From positions 30,596,082-30,660,081 of the forward strand of contig NC_067207.1 of assembly GCF_026262505.1 (NCBI RefSeq): DNA of 64,000 nucleotides. Direction: 5' to 3'. Position numbers and translations under genes: made by a program. Positions 20,936-29,801 of the stretch are shown piece by piece (position 1 is the stretch's first letter; each line of letters begins with the position of its first letter). A model generated the notes under the pieces. That model searched no databases. It was not told where the DNA came from and was given only the letters and a program-made list of their open reading frames with translations. Source of the DNA: Trichomonas vaginalis G3 (Eukaryota > Parabasalia > Trichomonadida > Trichomonadidae).

Positions 20936-21230
20936 ATGAATTTCCTCATATGCTTGCTACCCTCGAAAAACCGAGGGAAGAGATTCCGTACGAAAACAGT
21001 GAAGAACAGCGAGTAGGGACAAAAACGTAGTCGCCAAAACTCTATGAAAATCGTGAAGAACAGCGACCCTAGGTTTTTCGAGGGTCGCCTAAAACTCTAT
21101 GAAAATCGTGAAGAACAGCGACCCAGACTTTTTTCGGGGTCGCCAAAACTCATGAAAATCGTGAAGAACAGCGAGTACGGACAAAAACGTAGTCGCCAAA
21201 ACTCTATGAAAATCGTGAAAAAATGACCAA
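20936..21230 (+). repeat. Hairpin repeat array, period about 55 bases
   Basis: Four units of a conserved block AAAACTCTATGAAAATCGTG with GAAGAACAGCGA, alternating with variable inserts that close a stem: GCGACCC/GGGTCGC in two units and GCGA/TCGC in the others. An extra hairpin CCCTCGAAAAACCGAGGG lies at 20960-20977. A copy of one unit also lies inside the gene at 22079-22903. Confidence 0.7.
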
Positions 21231-21250
21231 ATTTCATTATATAACTGTTA

Positions 21251-21286
21251 TTTTTTACGAAGTGAACTTTGACACTTCGTAAAAAA
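21251..21286. terminator. Long perfect hairpin
   Basis: TTTTTTACGAAGTG and its exact complement CACTTCGTAAAAAA form a 14-bp stem around an 8-base loop. It sits before the promoter of the next gene. Related sequences recur many times in E2 at 50670-51840. A terminator or 3'-end role is inferred. Confidence 0.5.
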
Positions 21287-21378
21287 AATCCCTGAAATCA
21301 TATCTTTTATACAAGATAGAAAAAATAAAGTTAGTTTTTTATAAAATATTTTTTTTATTTTGTATGTAAAGACAGAAA

Positions 21379-21990
21379 ATGACAAACATTGAGTTTGAAA
21401 CAGTTAGAAAGATAGACAATGACACCAAAATGGTTAGAATAGGTGATTTAAACGTAAGATACTCAAAGAAATACAACAAATATTCTTTGTCAGACATTTT
21501 ATCTCCATTTGGAAAGAAAGCAAAGGACTGGGTTAGAATTGCTTCTACTCAGAAAATTTTGACAAGAAATCCTGAGCTTATGATATCGGTAAGATTCTAT
21601 GGAACTGCAGCATATCTCATCGACAAAAGTCTTATACCAATAGTTTTGTTATGGTTAGACCCAGTTGTTGGATATAACTTCATAACATATGGTTCATTCG
21701 ATACGGAACGTTGCAGTGAAGGCTTACTTTACATCGTTCAGAAACCGAAGGACTTCAACACAAAAAGATATAAGATAGGAAGAACATATAATATAACTCT
21801 AAGATATGACAGTACAGTCAATAGAGTCAAGGTTGTGTTCGTTAATGATATGAGAGCTGCTGAAACAGAACTACTTGAAAAGTTTGAGAAAATGTATGGT
21901 GCTCCCACGAAAGGTAAAGAAACGTTTGAAGTAGATGAGATAGATAAAGCTATAAAATTATTTGACGAAGTTGCTGAAAAATACATGTAA
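21379..21990 (+). CDS. KilA-N plus T5orf172 (GIY-YIG-like) protein, 203 aa
   Basis: Residues about 20-100 resemble a KilA-N DNA-binding domain (NVRYSKKYNKYSLSDILSPF, KDWVRIASTQKIL). Residues about 113-190 resemble the T5orf172 domain of the GIY-YIG superfamily (GLLYIVQKP at 115, YKIGRT at 131, Arg142). This domain pair is common in large DNA viruses and phages. It may be a regulator or a nicking enzyme. Whole in E1; the E2 copy is cut by the E3 insertion. Its leader is identical to that of the next gene. Confidence 0.7.
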   Translation: MTNIEFETVRKIDNDTKMVRIGDLNVRYSKKYNKYSLSDILSPFGKKAKDWVRIASTQKILTRNPELMISVRFYGTAAYLIDKSLIPIVLLWLDPVVGYNFITYGSFDTERCSEGLLYIVQKPKDFNTKRYKIGRTYNITLRYDSTVNRVKVVFVNDMRAAETELLEKFEKMYGAPTKGKETFEVDEIDKAIKLFDEVAEKYM

Positions 21991-22078
21991 AGCGTTTATT
22001 TTTGGTCTTTTGTGAAAGTCAGGAAATAACGCTAATTTTTTATAAAATATTTTTTTTATTTTGTATGTAAAGACAGAT

Positions 22079-22903
22079 ATGTCAACAACAGAGAACACAA
22101 CAACTGCTATCGTTCATGAAGCCATAAATGAAGAATACGAGTGGGTTCAGTTTAACAAACAGTTACGTCTCATTCGTTCGGTCAAAGACGACATGTACCA
22201 AATGCAAAGTATTTTGACAGCATGTTTTGCACCAGATACCAAACATACAGACGATTGGTTCAAAAACCAAAGCACACAAGAATTTTTGAGCGAAGCACAG
22301 CGAGACATACTTTTTTCGGGGTCGCCTAAAACTCATGAAAATCGTAAAAATTTGCCAAATGGTTTGAGAGGCTGGTATGTACATAGACTTCTTGTAAATG
22401 CTGTTGCAATGTGGGCTTCACCTCGTTATGCTTGTTATATTTTCATGATGTTAGATGAAATTCATAGACAAGAACGTGAAGAGATGGAAAAGAAACTTCA
22501 TGCAAAAGATGAAGTCATTGAAGCAAAAGACAAAAGCCTTCAGAAAAGAATACCACGTTCGGTACCAAAAGGAAAGGAAAAGAACTATAAGTATATGATT
22601 TATACTGAAGAGATGGAAAATGAAGAAGACAGAGATATGGTTATGTTGCATTTAGTCAGAAGAAACAACAAAAGCTTTTACGACCTTGCTAAGATTTACA
22701 AATCTGACAGAAATTGGTTCTATCGCGAAAACTTACCGATTTCAATGACACCAAATGAAGATGTGAAACAAATAGTTCAAGATACTTTACCTCAAACACA
22801 CTATGATATTAAAGGTTGTACAATACTTACCTTCAAAGAAGATTTGTCATTGTTAAAGGAAAAAATAACAGAGTATTTTGACAACTTCAAACAAGCAGAG
22901 TAA
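22079..22903 (+). CDS. KilA-N protein with DUF3627-like C-terminus, 274 aa
   Basis: KilA-N-type sequence occupies about residues 25-127 (DDWFKNQSTQEFL and then GWYVHRLLVNAVAMWASPRY). A coiled coil follows (127-160), then a C-terminal domain with KYMIYTEEMENEEDRDMVML resembling DUF3627 of insect DNA viruses. The ATG at 22079 follows the same leader as the preceding gene. Residues about 74-90 are encoded by a copy of the hairpin repeat seen at 21116-21165, in frame, inside the KilA-N domain. It probably binds DNA. Confidence 0.7.
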   Translation: MSTTENTTTAIVHEAINEEYEWVQFNKQLRLIRSVKDDMYQMQSILTACFAPDTKHTDDWFKNQSTQEFLSEAQRDILFSGSPKTHENRKNLPNGLRGWYVHRLLVNAVAMWASPRYACYIFMMLDEIHRQEREEMEKKLHAKDEVIEAKDKSLQKRIPRSVPKGKEKNYKYMIYTEEMENEEDRDMVMLHLVRRNNKSFYDLAKIYKSDRNWFYRENLPISMTPNEDVKQIVQDTLPQTHYDIKGCTILTFKEDLSLLKEKITEYFDNFKQAE

Positions 22904-22912
22904 ATGAACCAT

Positions 22913-23270
22913 TTATTTTTCAAGCTTGACTTCAGATGGCTCAGGTAGCTCTATAAGGTAAATTGCCTTGTCAAATCCTTCTGGCATTCCGAGTCCTTCC
23001 TTCCGACAGGAAAAAAATTTCCTTCTGGCATTCCAAGTTCTTCCTTCCGACAGGAAAAAATTTTCCTTCCGACAGGAAAAAATTTTCCTTCCAACAGGAA
23101 AAATTTTTCCAGTTGTCCGTCCGTAAACCATTCAAATTTTCGAAAATTGAGAACTTTTTGGTCGAACTTCAGAAAAAGTTTTTCCTTCCGACAGAAAAAG
23201 TTTTTCCTTCCGACAGGAAAAGTTTTCCTTCCAACAGGAAAAGTTTTTCCTTCCGACAGGACACAAACGA
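22913..23270. repeat. 22-bp tandem repeat plus remnant of the 121-aa gene
   Basis: About ten copies of a 21-22 base unit, CTTCCGACAGGAAAAA with a variable T-run, in two clusters. The left margin (22913-22975) matches part of the 121-aa gene that is complete in E2 at 46672-47037. E2 has a different, 21-bp repeat at the same place between the same two genes. Confidence 0.7.
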
Positions 23271-23345
23271 ATGTCCGACGTTCCTCTTCCTGAATGTCTT
23301 CCAAAGCCAGAAGAACCGAAAGCTGCAGAACCACAACAGACTAAG
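23271..23345 (+). pseudogene. 5' fragment of the Pro-rich gene
   Basis: The start MSDVPLPECLPKPEEPK matches the Pro-rich gene of E2 (47419-47763). It ends where the packaging ATPase region begins on the other strand. Broken. Confidence 0.55.
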
Positions 23346-23363
23346 ACTAAACACTTACATTTT

Positions 23364-24240
23364 TTACGCTTGACTTTTTACAATTTGAACTTTGTTTGCG
23401 TAGATATGAATTCTGAAAGAAGTATGAGGGTCTTGTATGACTTTGTACTTCTCCCATAGTTCATGTCTGTCAAACTTACCTGCCATGGACTCTTTCATAA
23501 GTTCCATGAAATCGTCTTCGGACAATCCGGGGAAAAGTACAATGTCAGTAAGTATTCTCTTTACATCCTTACTTAAACTCTTTGCTGTCTGTACACAAAT
23601 GACAACTGAGATGTTAAAGTGTCTGAGCTTCTTAAGAATTCGACACATGTCTTGTTCTCTATTCTTTAACAAAGGATGAGAAGCAAAGTCATCTAAGATA
23701 AGAAGACATCTATGAGGGTACGTTTTCCAATCGTAAGATTGCAATTTCTTCGAAATGTATTCTATCTCTTTCTGTTTGTTTCTGAAGTTTTCTTCTCTAA
23801 TATTCTCTGCATTTCCTCATTTGGATCTTTAAACTTCGAATTGACATACTCATTTATAGCATTATACTTCAAAACTCTTCTTTGGTACTTCTTTATCCAA
23901 TCTAACAACTCAGAGTCTTTTATACATACTAACTTAGACTTCTTTATAATATCTTTGAACGAATTGACGGTTTGGTCAAATTGACCAGAAGTACTACAAA
24001 TAACAACTAACTCATTAGAATGGGTTCTTCTCATCTAGTTCTTGTTGTTGTGCAGCCATTTTAAGATAAGTGAAAGTCTTACCCGACCCCAGGCGGTGCA
24101 ATTAGACCTGTTATACCATTCTGAGCAAATAAGAACTTGTCATGTATGGGTTTTATCTGAGCATTTTCCAACTTCCTCTTGTTCTTATTTAAAACATTCT
24201 CAAATTTTTTGTCAATGTCAGCAAACTTTTTTTCTAACAT
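23364..24240 (-). pseudogene. A32-like (FtsK/HerA) packaging ATPase, broken (about two breaks)
   Basis: The genome-packaging ATPase of Polintons and related viruses. A Walker B-like segment CLLILDDFAS is visible, followed by ISVVICVQT, the typical sensor strand. The 5' part starts MLEKKFADIDKKFENV. The 5' part of another copy in E3 (62063-62242) shows the Walker A GSGKT. Role from the family: ATP-driven DNA entry into capsids. Confidence 0.75.
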
Positions 24241-24276
24241 ATTTTAGAAAAAATTAAAATTTTTATCTTTTAGAAA

Positions 24277-24722
24277 ATGTCTTGCGATTTCGCTATCTAT
24301 ATTCGAGACAAGCTTTTCGACAGCAAAACATCTGTCGACCATAAAATCTTACATAGTGTAAACAAGAAAGGTGAATTTGTTCTAAAGTTCTGTTTCTGGA
24401 ATATGACAAGAACCATAAAACATTAAGCAGAGAAGTCTTAAAATTTGTCAATGACAGACTTGTTGACAGAGATGACGCCTCTTGGAGAGATGAAGTCCAA
24501 CAAAACTTCTTAGAATGCAAAGAAGACACATGCGCTGTTCTTGAAGATGAAATAGAAAACAGAATAGAAGAGCTATTAAAGGACAAAGAACTTTTACAAA
24601 AATATGGTTCTGAGAAGTTTGACATAACTCCACCAGAAAAGAAGAAGAGAGAAAAGAAAGAAAAGAAAGTAGAAGAAGAGAAGAAAGAACCAGAGCCAGA
24701 GAAAAAGAAATTTGACATGTAA
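24277..24722 (+). pseudogene. Unknown 150-aa element gene, broken in E1 (about one break)
   Basis: Equivalent of the whole E3 gene at 61574-62026. Divergent from the ATPase gene across 36 AT-rich bases. Function unknown. Confidence 0.65.
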
Positions 24723-24738
24723 AAATAAAATTTATTTT

Positions 24739-25128
24739 TTAGAACATTTCTGGGTCAATGTCAATGTTCTCTTCCTCTTTAGGAGTAAACACTGGCTTAG
24801 ACTCTAAAATCTTTTTACCCAATTTACCTTGAACTTCTACAACTTTAGACTCATAATATTCATAGTCGTCTGCTTTCTTTGGTTCATAAGGTATAACAAG
24901 TTTGTATGCTTTGCCTTCTTTAAGGTTTGAAAACCTTCTGTCAAAACTTTCTTTGACTGTTAACAAACCTTCTATGTCTAAGTCTTCAAATTTCGCACCA
25001 TTTTTAGTCACAATAGCAAACTTAACTGGTTCGATGTTCCAAACTTTGCTGAATGAAGACTTTTCAAAATGGTAGAAGTAAACATTCAAATATGTGAATG
25101 GGTCTAGTTCTTCTTTAAGTCCTGACAT
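24739..25128 (-). CDS. Unknown element protein, about 129 aa
   Basis: It begins MSGLKEELDPFTYLNVYFYH and ends with an acidic tail (EEENIDIDPEMF). The middle is compact and beta-like (VKFAIVTKNG, YKLVIPYEPKK), reminiscent of a small nucleic-acid-binding fold, but no family is recognised. In E3 (61138-61557) the frame starts ten codons earlier. It lies next to the SF3 helicase on the same strand in all copies, so a replication role is possible. Confidence 0.65.
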   Translation of the reverse strand: MSGLKEELDPFTYLNVYFYHFEKSSFSKVWNIEPVKFAIVTKNGAKFEDLDIEGLLTVKESFDRRFSNLKEGKAYKLVIPYEPKKADDYEYYESKVVEVQGKLGKKILESKPVFTPKEEENIDIDPEMF

Positions 25129-25194
25129 GTACTTGTTACTGAGATGAATTTTGTCATCTTTTCTATCGGATAAAAAAAATATTTTTTTTTAAAT

Positions 25195-26429
25195 TTACTC
25201 AGAAAAATTTTTCTTTGTATATACACCATTCTGTACGTCTAAAAGACTTTTGACATTTGCCAAGAATGTTCGTTTAGACGCTGTCATATAACCATATTCT
25301 TGACAATATTGTTTATACGAATCGTACAATGACCTTTCATCTAAACACTCAAAGTCAGTTTCATCTATGAACAGTTCATATACACTCTTGTTTGCTTCTA
25401 ACAATGTTTGTCTCTCTTCGGTATGTGGAATTTGTCTTGGATTGAACTTTGAAATATCTAATGTCATAAAATATGAGAACAAGTGGTTGTAAAAGTCAGA
25501 TGTCAAAGTTTCTGCTAAGTCGTCAAAATATTCTGTATCTTGATATGAGAATCTGACGTTCTGACAACTACATATCTTCTGTCAGAACTTTCTAACTTCA
25601 TCGGAACAGCATTGTTTGAAACCATAATGAAGTTTGCAACATTTTCACAAACTCTTTGGTCTTTATACTTTCTTTCAACAACTCCAACTTTGTCTGTTAT
25701 AAGACTCTTCAAAGCATCTGAGTTCAAAACTTTTGTTGTATCTATACTTTGAAGTTCGTTACATACTATAAGTTTCATATTCTCTATTGAAGAGTTAAAT
25801 TTACCGCAGATGTTTTCTAAGTTTGTCATATTAGGGTTCGAATAGCCCTCTAACAGTTTGCACAAAATATCTGTAAAGAATGTGTTCTTACCTGTTCCTT
25901 GTTTTCCAATTATAATGAGAGCAGTTTCATTCTTAGCACTTGGATGTTGTAAGATGTTTGCAAACCAACATAAGATATACTCATAAACCTTTTCGTTTCC
26001 ATTGCATATAATTTCTTTGACATGGTCTAACCAAGCTTCTATAATATTTTCTTTCCATTCTACTTGTTCATATTTATATCCAGTGAAGATAGAATAGAAG
26101 TTTGGAGAAGGTGTATAAAACTTTATACCACGAACTGAAAAATCTTCTAACTTTGACAATAAGATATCCCAAGCATCTAACATCTTCATGCCAACTTGTA
26201 CGACTTTTATTTTCTTAAGTTTCTGTTTACATTCTTGTTCTGAAACTATTGTCGCTTTAGGTTTGTTAAAGACTACATCCCATTCTTTCATAACATAACA
26301 TTCTGGGGCAGAGTCGACATAAATGACTAAACGTTTCAAATTCTCGACTGCTTTGTTATAGTCTCGAAATGGACACATATTTCTGAATGTTTGGAAGTCA
26401 TAAAAATCTGAAACATCTATTCTGTACAT
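25195..26429 (-). pseudogene. SF3 helicase, broken in E1 (about one break)
   Basis: Equivalent of the whole E3 gene at 59864-61099, where motifs are listed. Preceded by the leader AATATTTTTTTTATTTTTAT read leftwards. Replication helicase by family. Confidence 0.8.
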
Positions 26430-26457
26430 TTTTATAAAAATAAAAAAAATATTTTTT

Positions 26458-27246
26458 TTATTCTTGAGCTATTTGTTGCATTTGTTGTTCTTGAGCTATT
26501 TGTTGTTGAAGTTGTTCTTGTAATACAATACTTTCACCAGTTGCATCTTCCAATTCGAAACTTTCTGCCGTCATTGACAAATACATAGGACATAAAAGTT
26601 TTACAGGAACAAAGTTTGCGTCAACTAAGGTTAAGTTTATGTTTGCTAAAGTGTTTGAGTTTACTAAAGCTGAAAACTCTGCATTCGAATGAACAATAGG
26701 CAAACCAGCAGAGAATGTGTTATTTATACGCATAAGTATCTTTTGGTCATAGTAGTTTCTGTCGACATTCGAATAACACTTTGAACCTAAGTTTGAAACA
26801 ATATATAAAATAGGTGTACTTAAAGTCAATGGAACAGACATTCCTTGTATGACACCTTTTCCTGTTATAGGAAACTGTTGGTAGTAAAAACCAGATATAA
26901 GTTTTGTATTATAGCTCATATTGTTTATAGTAAACTCAGTCGGACATCCAAACATAATGAAACCTGCTCTAGTTGCAGCACATTTTACACCCGTACTTAA
27001 AGTATTAAATAAGTCAACAAAACCTGTTGGTGGTATATCTGAGTAAGTATCTTCAAAGGAGTATTTTTTACCATTCACAACAATAAAATCTTCTGGTGTC
27101 AAAAGAGCAAAACAAGCTTTAGTCGTCATTGTGTTTAAGGTTAGTTTACAATATCGTCCTTGAGGACTTTGTAAGTTTGTTGTTATAGAATTATATGACT
27201 CAGGGTTTTTAGTCGTAATAGTATAAACCATTGTGTCTTCTGCCAT
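26458..27246 (-). CDS. Probable minor capsid (penton-like) protein, 262 aa
   Basis: Beta-rich throughout (YTITTKNPESYNS, RYCKLTLNTMTTKACFALL, ITGKGVIQGMSVPLTLSTPI, NINLTLVDANFVPVKLL) with a Gln-rich tail, as expected of a single-jelly-roll minor capsid protein. Polintons normally encode one near the major capsid gene, and this gene lies between helicase and capsid. No signal peptide or membrane span. The assignment is by fold impression and context, not by motif. Whole here and in E3. Confidence 0.55.
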   Translation of the reverse strand: MAEDTMVYTITTKNPESYNSITTNLQSPQGRYCKLTLNTMTTKACFALLTPEDFIVVNGKKYSFEDTYSDIPPTGFVDLFNTLSTGVKCAATRAGFIMFGCPTEFTINNMSYNTKLISGFYYQQFPITGKGVIQGMSVPLTLSTPILYIVSNLGSKCYSNVDRNYYDQKILMRINNTFSAGLPIVHSNAEFSALVNSNTLANINLTLVDANFVPVKLLCPMYLSMTAESFELEDATGESIVLQEQLQQQIAQEQQMQQIAQE

Positions 27247-27250
27247 TTAC

Positions 27251-27576
27251 TTAGCAAATAAATTTTAATGAAATGTTGTGGTCGTCAAATATTTTTATAA
27301 CGTCTGGGAAACTATATTTTAAGTTCAACGTTTCACCTCCTTTCATAACGTATATCTTGTCAATGACATTATATGAAACACCACAGCAACTAACGTCGGT
27401 TCTATTTCTTTGATGTTTATATCGTCTGCCTCTGTCAAAAGTTTCAATAGTTCTTTCAAAACTTCATGAGGTGCAATGACATATGAGTTCACTTTTACAG
27501 GGTTGTGTTCGACCAAGTTTAACATTATACCTAAAGCTTGACAAATCTTCTCCTGAGTTTGAAGTTTGTCTTTCAT
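27251..27576 (-). pseudogene. Small unknown element gene, broken
   Basis: Starts MKDKLQTQEKICQALG and overlaps the stop of the upstream 85-aa gene (ATGA). Helical, with Leu-rich LKELLKLLTEADD. The E3 copy (58469-58789) is also broken. Function unknown. Confidence 0.55.
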
Positions 27577-27830
27577 TGTTGATAGTCGTTTCGAATATCT
27601 GCAACAGAACTTAAGTCTCTGCTAACTTCAGGGTATGTTGGTTGTTCTTTTACAGGAACTATTGTTATACCATTTTCGTCTTCGTATGGTTTCCCCACTT
27701 CAACATCTCTGTCTTTGACATTGACAACAACACTTTGACTGTTTGTTTGAGTTGGTGAATTTAACTTCACATCTGCCACTGCCATTAAACCTTTTGAAAC
27801 ACTTACGCTTCTATTTTTCGGAAATGACAT
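27573..27830 (-). CDS. Unknown small element protein, 85 aa
   Basis: The ATG at 27830 is chosen because it faces the compact divergent promoter; frames upstream of it would run through the promoter and the neighbouring gene. It starts MSFPKNRSVSVSKGLMAVAD and is polar with no recognised domain. Whole in E1 and E3 with few changes. Its stop overlaps the next start by four bases, suggesting coupled expression. Confidence 0.65.
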   Translation of the reverse strand: MSFPKNRSVSVSKGLMAVADVKLNSPTQTNSQSVVVNVKDRDVEVGKPYEDENGITIVPVKEQPTYPEVSRDLSSVADIRNDYQQ

Positions 27831-27848
27831 TTTACTTAGAATAAAAAG
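27831..27848. promoter_or_regulatory. Compact bidirectional promoter
   Basis: Eighteen bases with core TTTTACTTAGAATAAAA between two divergent ATGs; near copy of 11937-11954. The same core is present in E3 at 58193-58210. Confidence 0.55.
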
Positions 27849-28268
27849 ATGGACGTATTTGAGTATCTCTTCGAATTGAAGCAAAACAAAGTTTACACAC
27901 ACAAACAATACAAATACATTGACAGAATAGTTCTTTATACAAACAATGGAAAATGTTATAGAATAGCAGTCTTTGCTGAACCAAAATATTTTCATAAAGC
28001 AAAGAAAGTTGGTATAACTGAAATGGTGAAAGTTCTTGAAGCAGACAAAAATATAACTTCAAAACTTACAGATATTTCTAAAGGTAAGTTTATAATACAA
28101 TATTATGTCAAAACTGGCGTACTGTCAATATTTGACGGAGAGAAGTCAGTTCAAGAACAACTTACTGACCTGCTGCCAAAATCTGCTCGATGGAAGCTGT
28201 CGTTATGCCAATCTGAGGAGCCCCAGCAGGTTTCATCGAACGAATCTTCAAAAGAGCATCTTCCGTGA
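27849..28268 (+). CDS. Unknown element protein overlapping the capsid gene, 139 aa
   Basis: Starts MDVFEYLFELKQNKVYTHKQ. The ordered part is basic and beta-like (YIDRIVLYTNNGKCYRIAVF). The last 35 codons run antisense over the 3' end of the capsid gene (107 bases shared). The whole frame, including the overlap, is kept in E3 (57773-58192). No family recognised. Confidence 0.65.
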   Translation: MDVFEYLFELKQNKVYTHKQYKYIDRIVLYTNNGKCYRIAVFAEPKYFHKAKKVGITEMVKVLEADKNITSKLTDISKGKFIIQYYVKTGVLSIFDGEKSVQEQLTDLLPKSARWKLSLCQSEEPQQVSSNESSKEHLP

Positions 28269-29769
28269 AAAGTGCTATTGGTTTTGTAAACTTCTTTGCT
28301 TTCAATTCATCTGGACCGTCTCTGTCACCAGTATATTGTATTTGAACTGTACCAACAGTTGAAATACCACCCATAAAGTCTTCTGAGTCAGCAAATGGAA
28401 TGCCAAGCCAAAAGTTTGAACGGTCTCCATTTGTATATTGAGTTTTTTGACCTCCTGTATGAGTCCATACTTTCACATATGGCATAATAGAACTTTGCAT
28501 TTCAGGGTTAATGGTTGTTGTGAAGTTGTTGTTAAAGTTCATAGCATCTAATGTCAAGTTGTATGACCTCATATCTTCAACTGTAGAATATTCTTCTCTT
28601 GGATAATATTTGCCATCTATGTTTATATGATATTTAATACCGGGGTTGTAGAAACAAGAATAGTCATTTATAGTTCGTCTGAACAGTACAAACATAGTAT
28701 CTGCATGTTTCATTGCAGTTGTTAAAGCAATATCTGTTCTTGCACCTGGGTCAGCACTTTGGTTTCCAACTTCACCTGCAAAGTCTTTGACAGATATTTG
28801 GTGTATAGGGAACATAAGTGGAACTGCAATATATTTGGCAGCTAAAGCATTTGAAATATCTGGGTCCAACATATAGACTGCAAGTCTGCTTTCTATTCTC
28901 TTGCATTCAAATTTTTCGCATGTGAACTTAACTGGGTCCCAAGCAGTTCCAGCAGCATTGAAATAATAGTTTACTTCAGTGTTGAGGTTTGAGAAACCAA
29001 AGTCTAAGTCAACTTTGTCTTTGCAAAATTCGGCGAATGACGTTTTATTTGTTCCCTCTACGTCTGTAATAGTGAATGGGTCTTGTGTTGGTGCAATGAC
29101 TAAGTTATTTTTGCTTGGAGTAAGTTCAATAGAAATTTTTCCTGCCCAGTTTGGCAAGTATCTTAAAAACCTGAAGATGAGGAAAGATGACAAAGGAACT
29201 CTAAGTTTCAGTTTTACTTTGGTTACTGCTGCTGCAGTTTGTCCAGAAAGGTTAACATAAACTCCTGGAACGTTAGGGTCAAGTCTTCTTATTTTCTCAA
29301 TGGTGGCATACTGGTCTGTTTGTTCTCTAGCTTGTGGTTGTACTGAGTTTCTCAAAGCGAACCATTCATAGTTTGCCCATGTTACTGTTTGAACTAAGTC
29401 AGAGTTAGAATATATCTTATATCCCATGAAAACTTCTGGAGCATATTGGTATCCGACATAGAAAATTCCATTGCAACCTTTCTTGTCAGACAACTTGGCA
29501 GAAGGTTTTATTTCAATGTCTTGTTCCACGTATAAGAATGAGTTGTCAATAGAAATAATATGAAACCTGTCGCAAGCAATATCTACTGTTGTTGAAGAAC
29601 CTTCTCCAAACTCACCTACGTTTCCATAAGAAACAGCAGTTGTATATTCGTAAGTTCCAGGAACTATTTCTGACCTTCTAATGGCATTGTCGCATTCGTT
29701 ATACCATTCGGAAACATTTCCGTTCATGGCATCCAAAACTGTTGGCGTTATATTCTGAGCGGCGTACAT
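28162..29769 (-). CDS. Probable double-jelly-roll major capsid protein, 535 aa
   Basis: Length and beta-rich pattern fit the Polinton/virophage major capsid class. The segment around residues 170-225 (VKLKLRVPLSSFLIFRFLRY, LPNWAGKISIELTPSKNNLV) resembles the conserved core of double-jelly-roll capsids. There is no signal peptide. Whole in E1; broken in E3; partial in E4. The leader is TATATTTTTACCCATATGA. Differences between copies cluster in a few loops. Would form the icosahedral shell with the penton-like protein. Confidence 0.72.
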   Translation of the reverse strand: MYAAQNITPTVLDAMNGNVSEWYNECDNAIRRSEIVPGTYEYTTAVSYGNVGEFGEGSSTTVDIACDRFHIISIDNSFLYVEQDIEIKPSAKLSDKKGCNGIFYVGYQYAPEVFMGYKIYSNSDLVQTVTWANYEWFALRNSVQPQAREQTDQYATIEKIRRLDPNVPGVYVNLSGQTAAAVTKVKLKLRVPLSSFLIFRFLRYLPNWAGKISIELTPSKNNLVIAPTQDPFTITDVEGTNKTSFAEFCKDKVDLDFGFSNLNTEVNYYFNAAGTAWDPVKFTCEKFECKRIESRLAVYMLDPDISNALAAKYIAVPLMFPIHQISVKDFAGEVGNQSADPGARTDIALTTAMKHADTMFVLFRRTINDYSCFYNPGIKYHINIDGKYYPREEYSTVEDMRSYNLTLDAMNFNNNFTTTINPEMQSSIMPYVKVWTHTGGQKTQYTNGDRSNFWLGIPFADSEDFMGGISTVGTVQIQYTGDRDGPDELKAKKFTKPIALFTEDALLKIRSMKPAGAPQIGITTASIEQILAAGQ

Positions 29770-29801
29770 TTCATATGGGTAAAAATATAGAATAGTTGGA
29801 T

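Noticed and set aside
21044-21226. Repetitive 60-codon frame
   Set aside because: It is the translation of the hairpin repeat array, with no promoter leader.
20936-21230. CRISPR-like array
   Set aside because: Repeats of about 30 bases alternate with variable parts, but the variable parts are self-complementary, there are only four, no cas genes occur and the host is a eukaryote.
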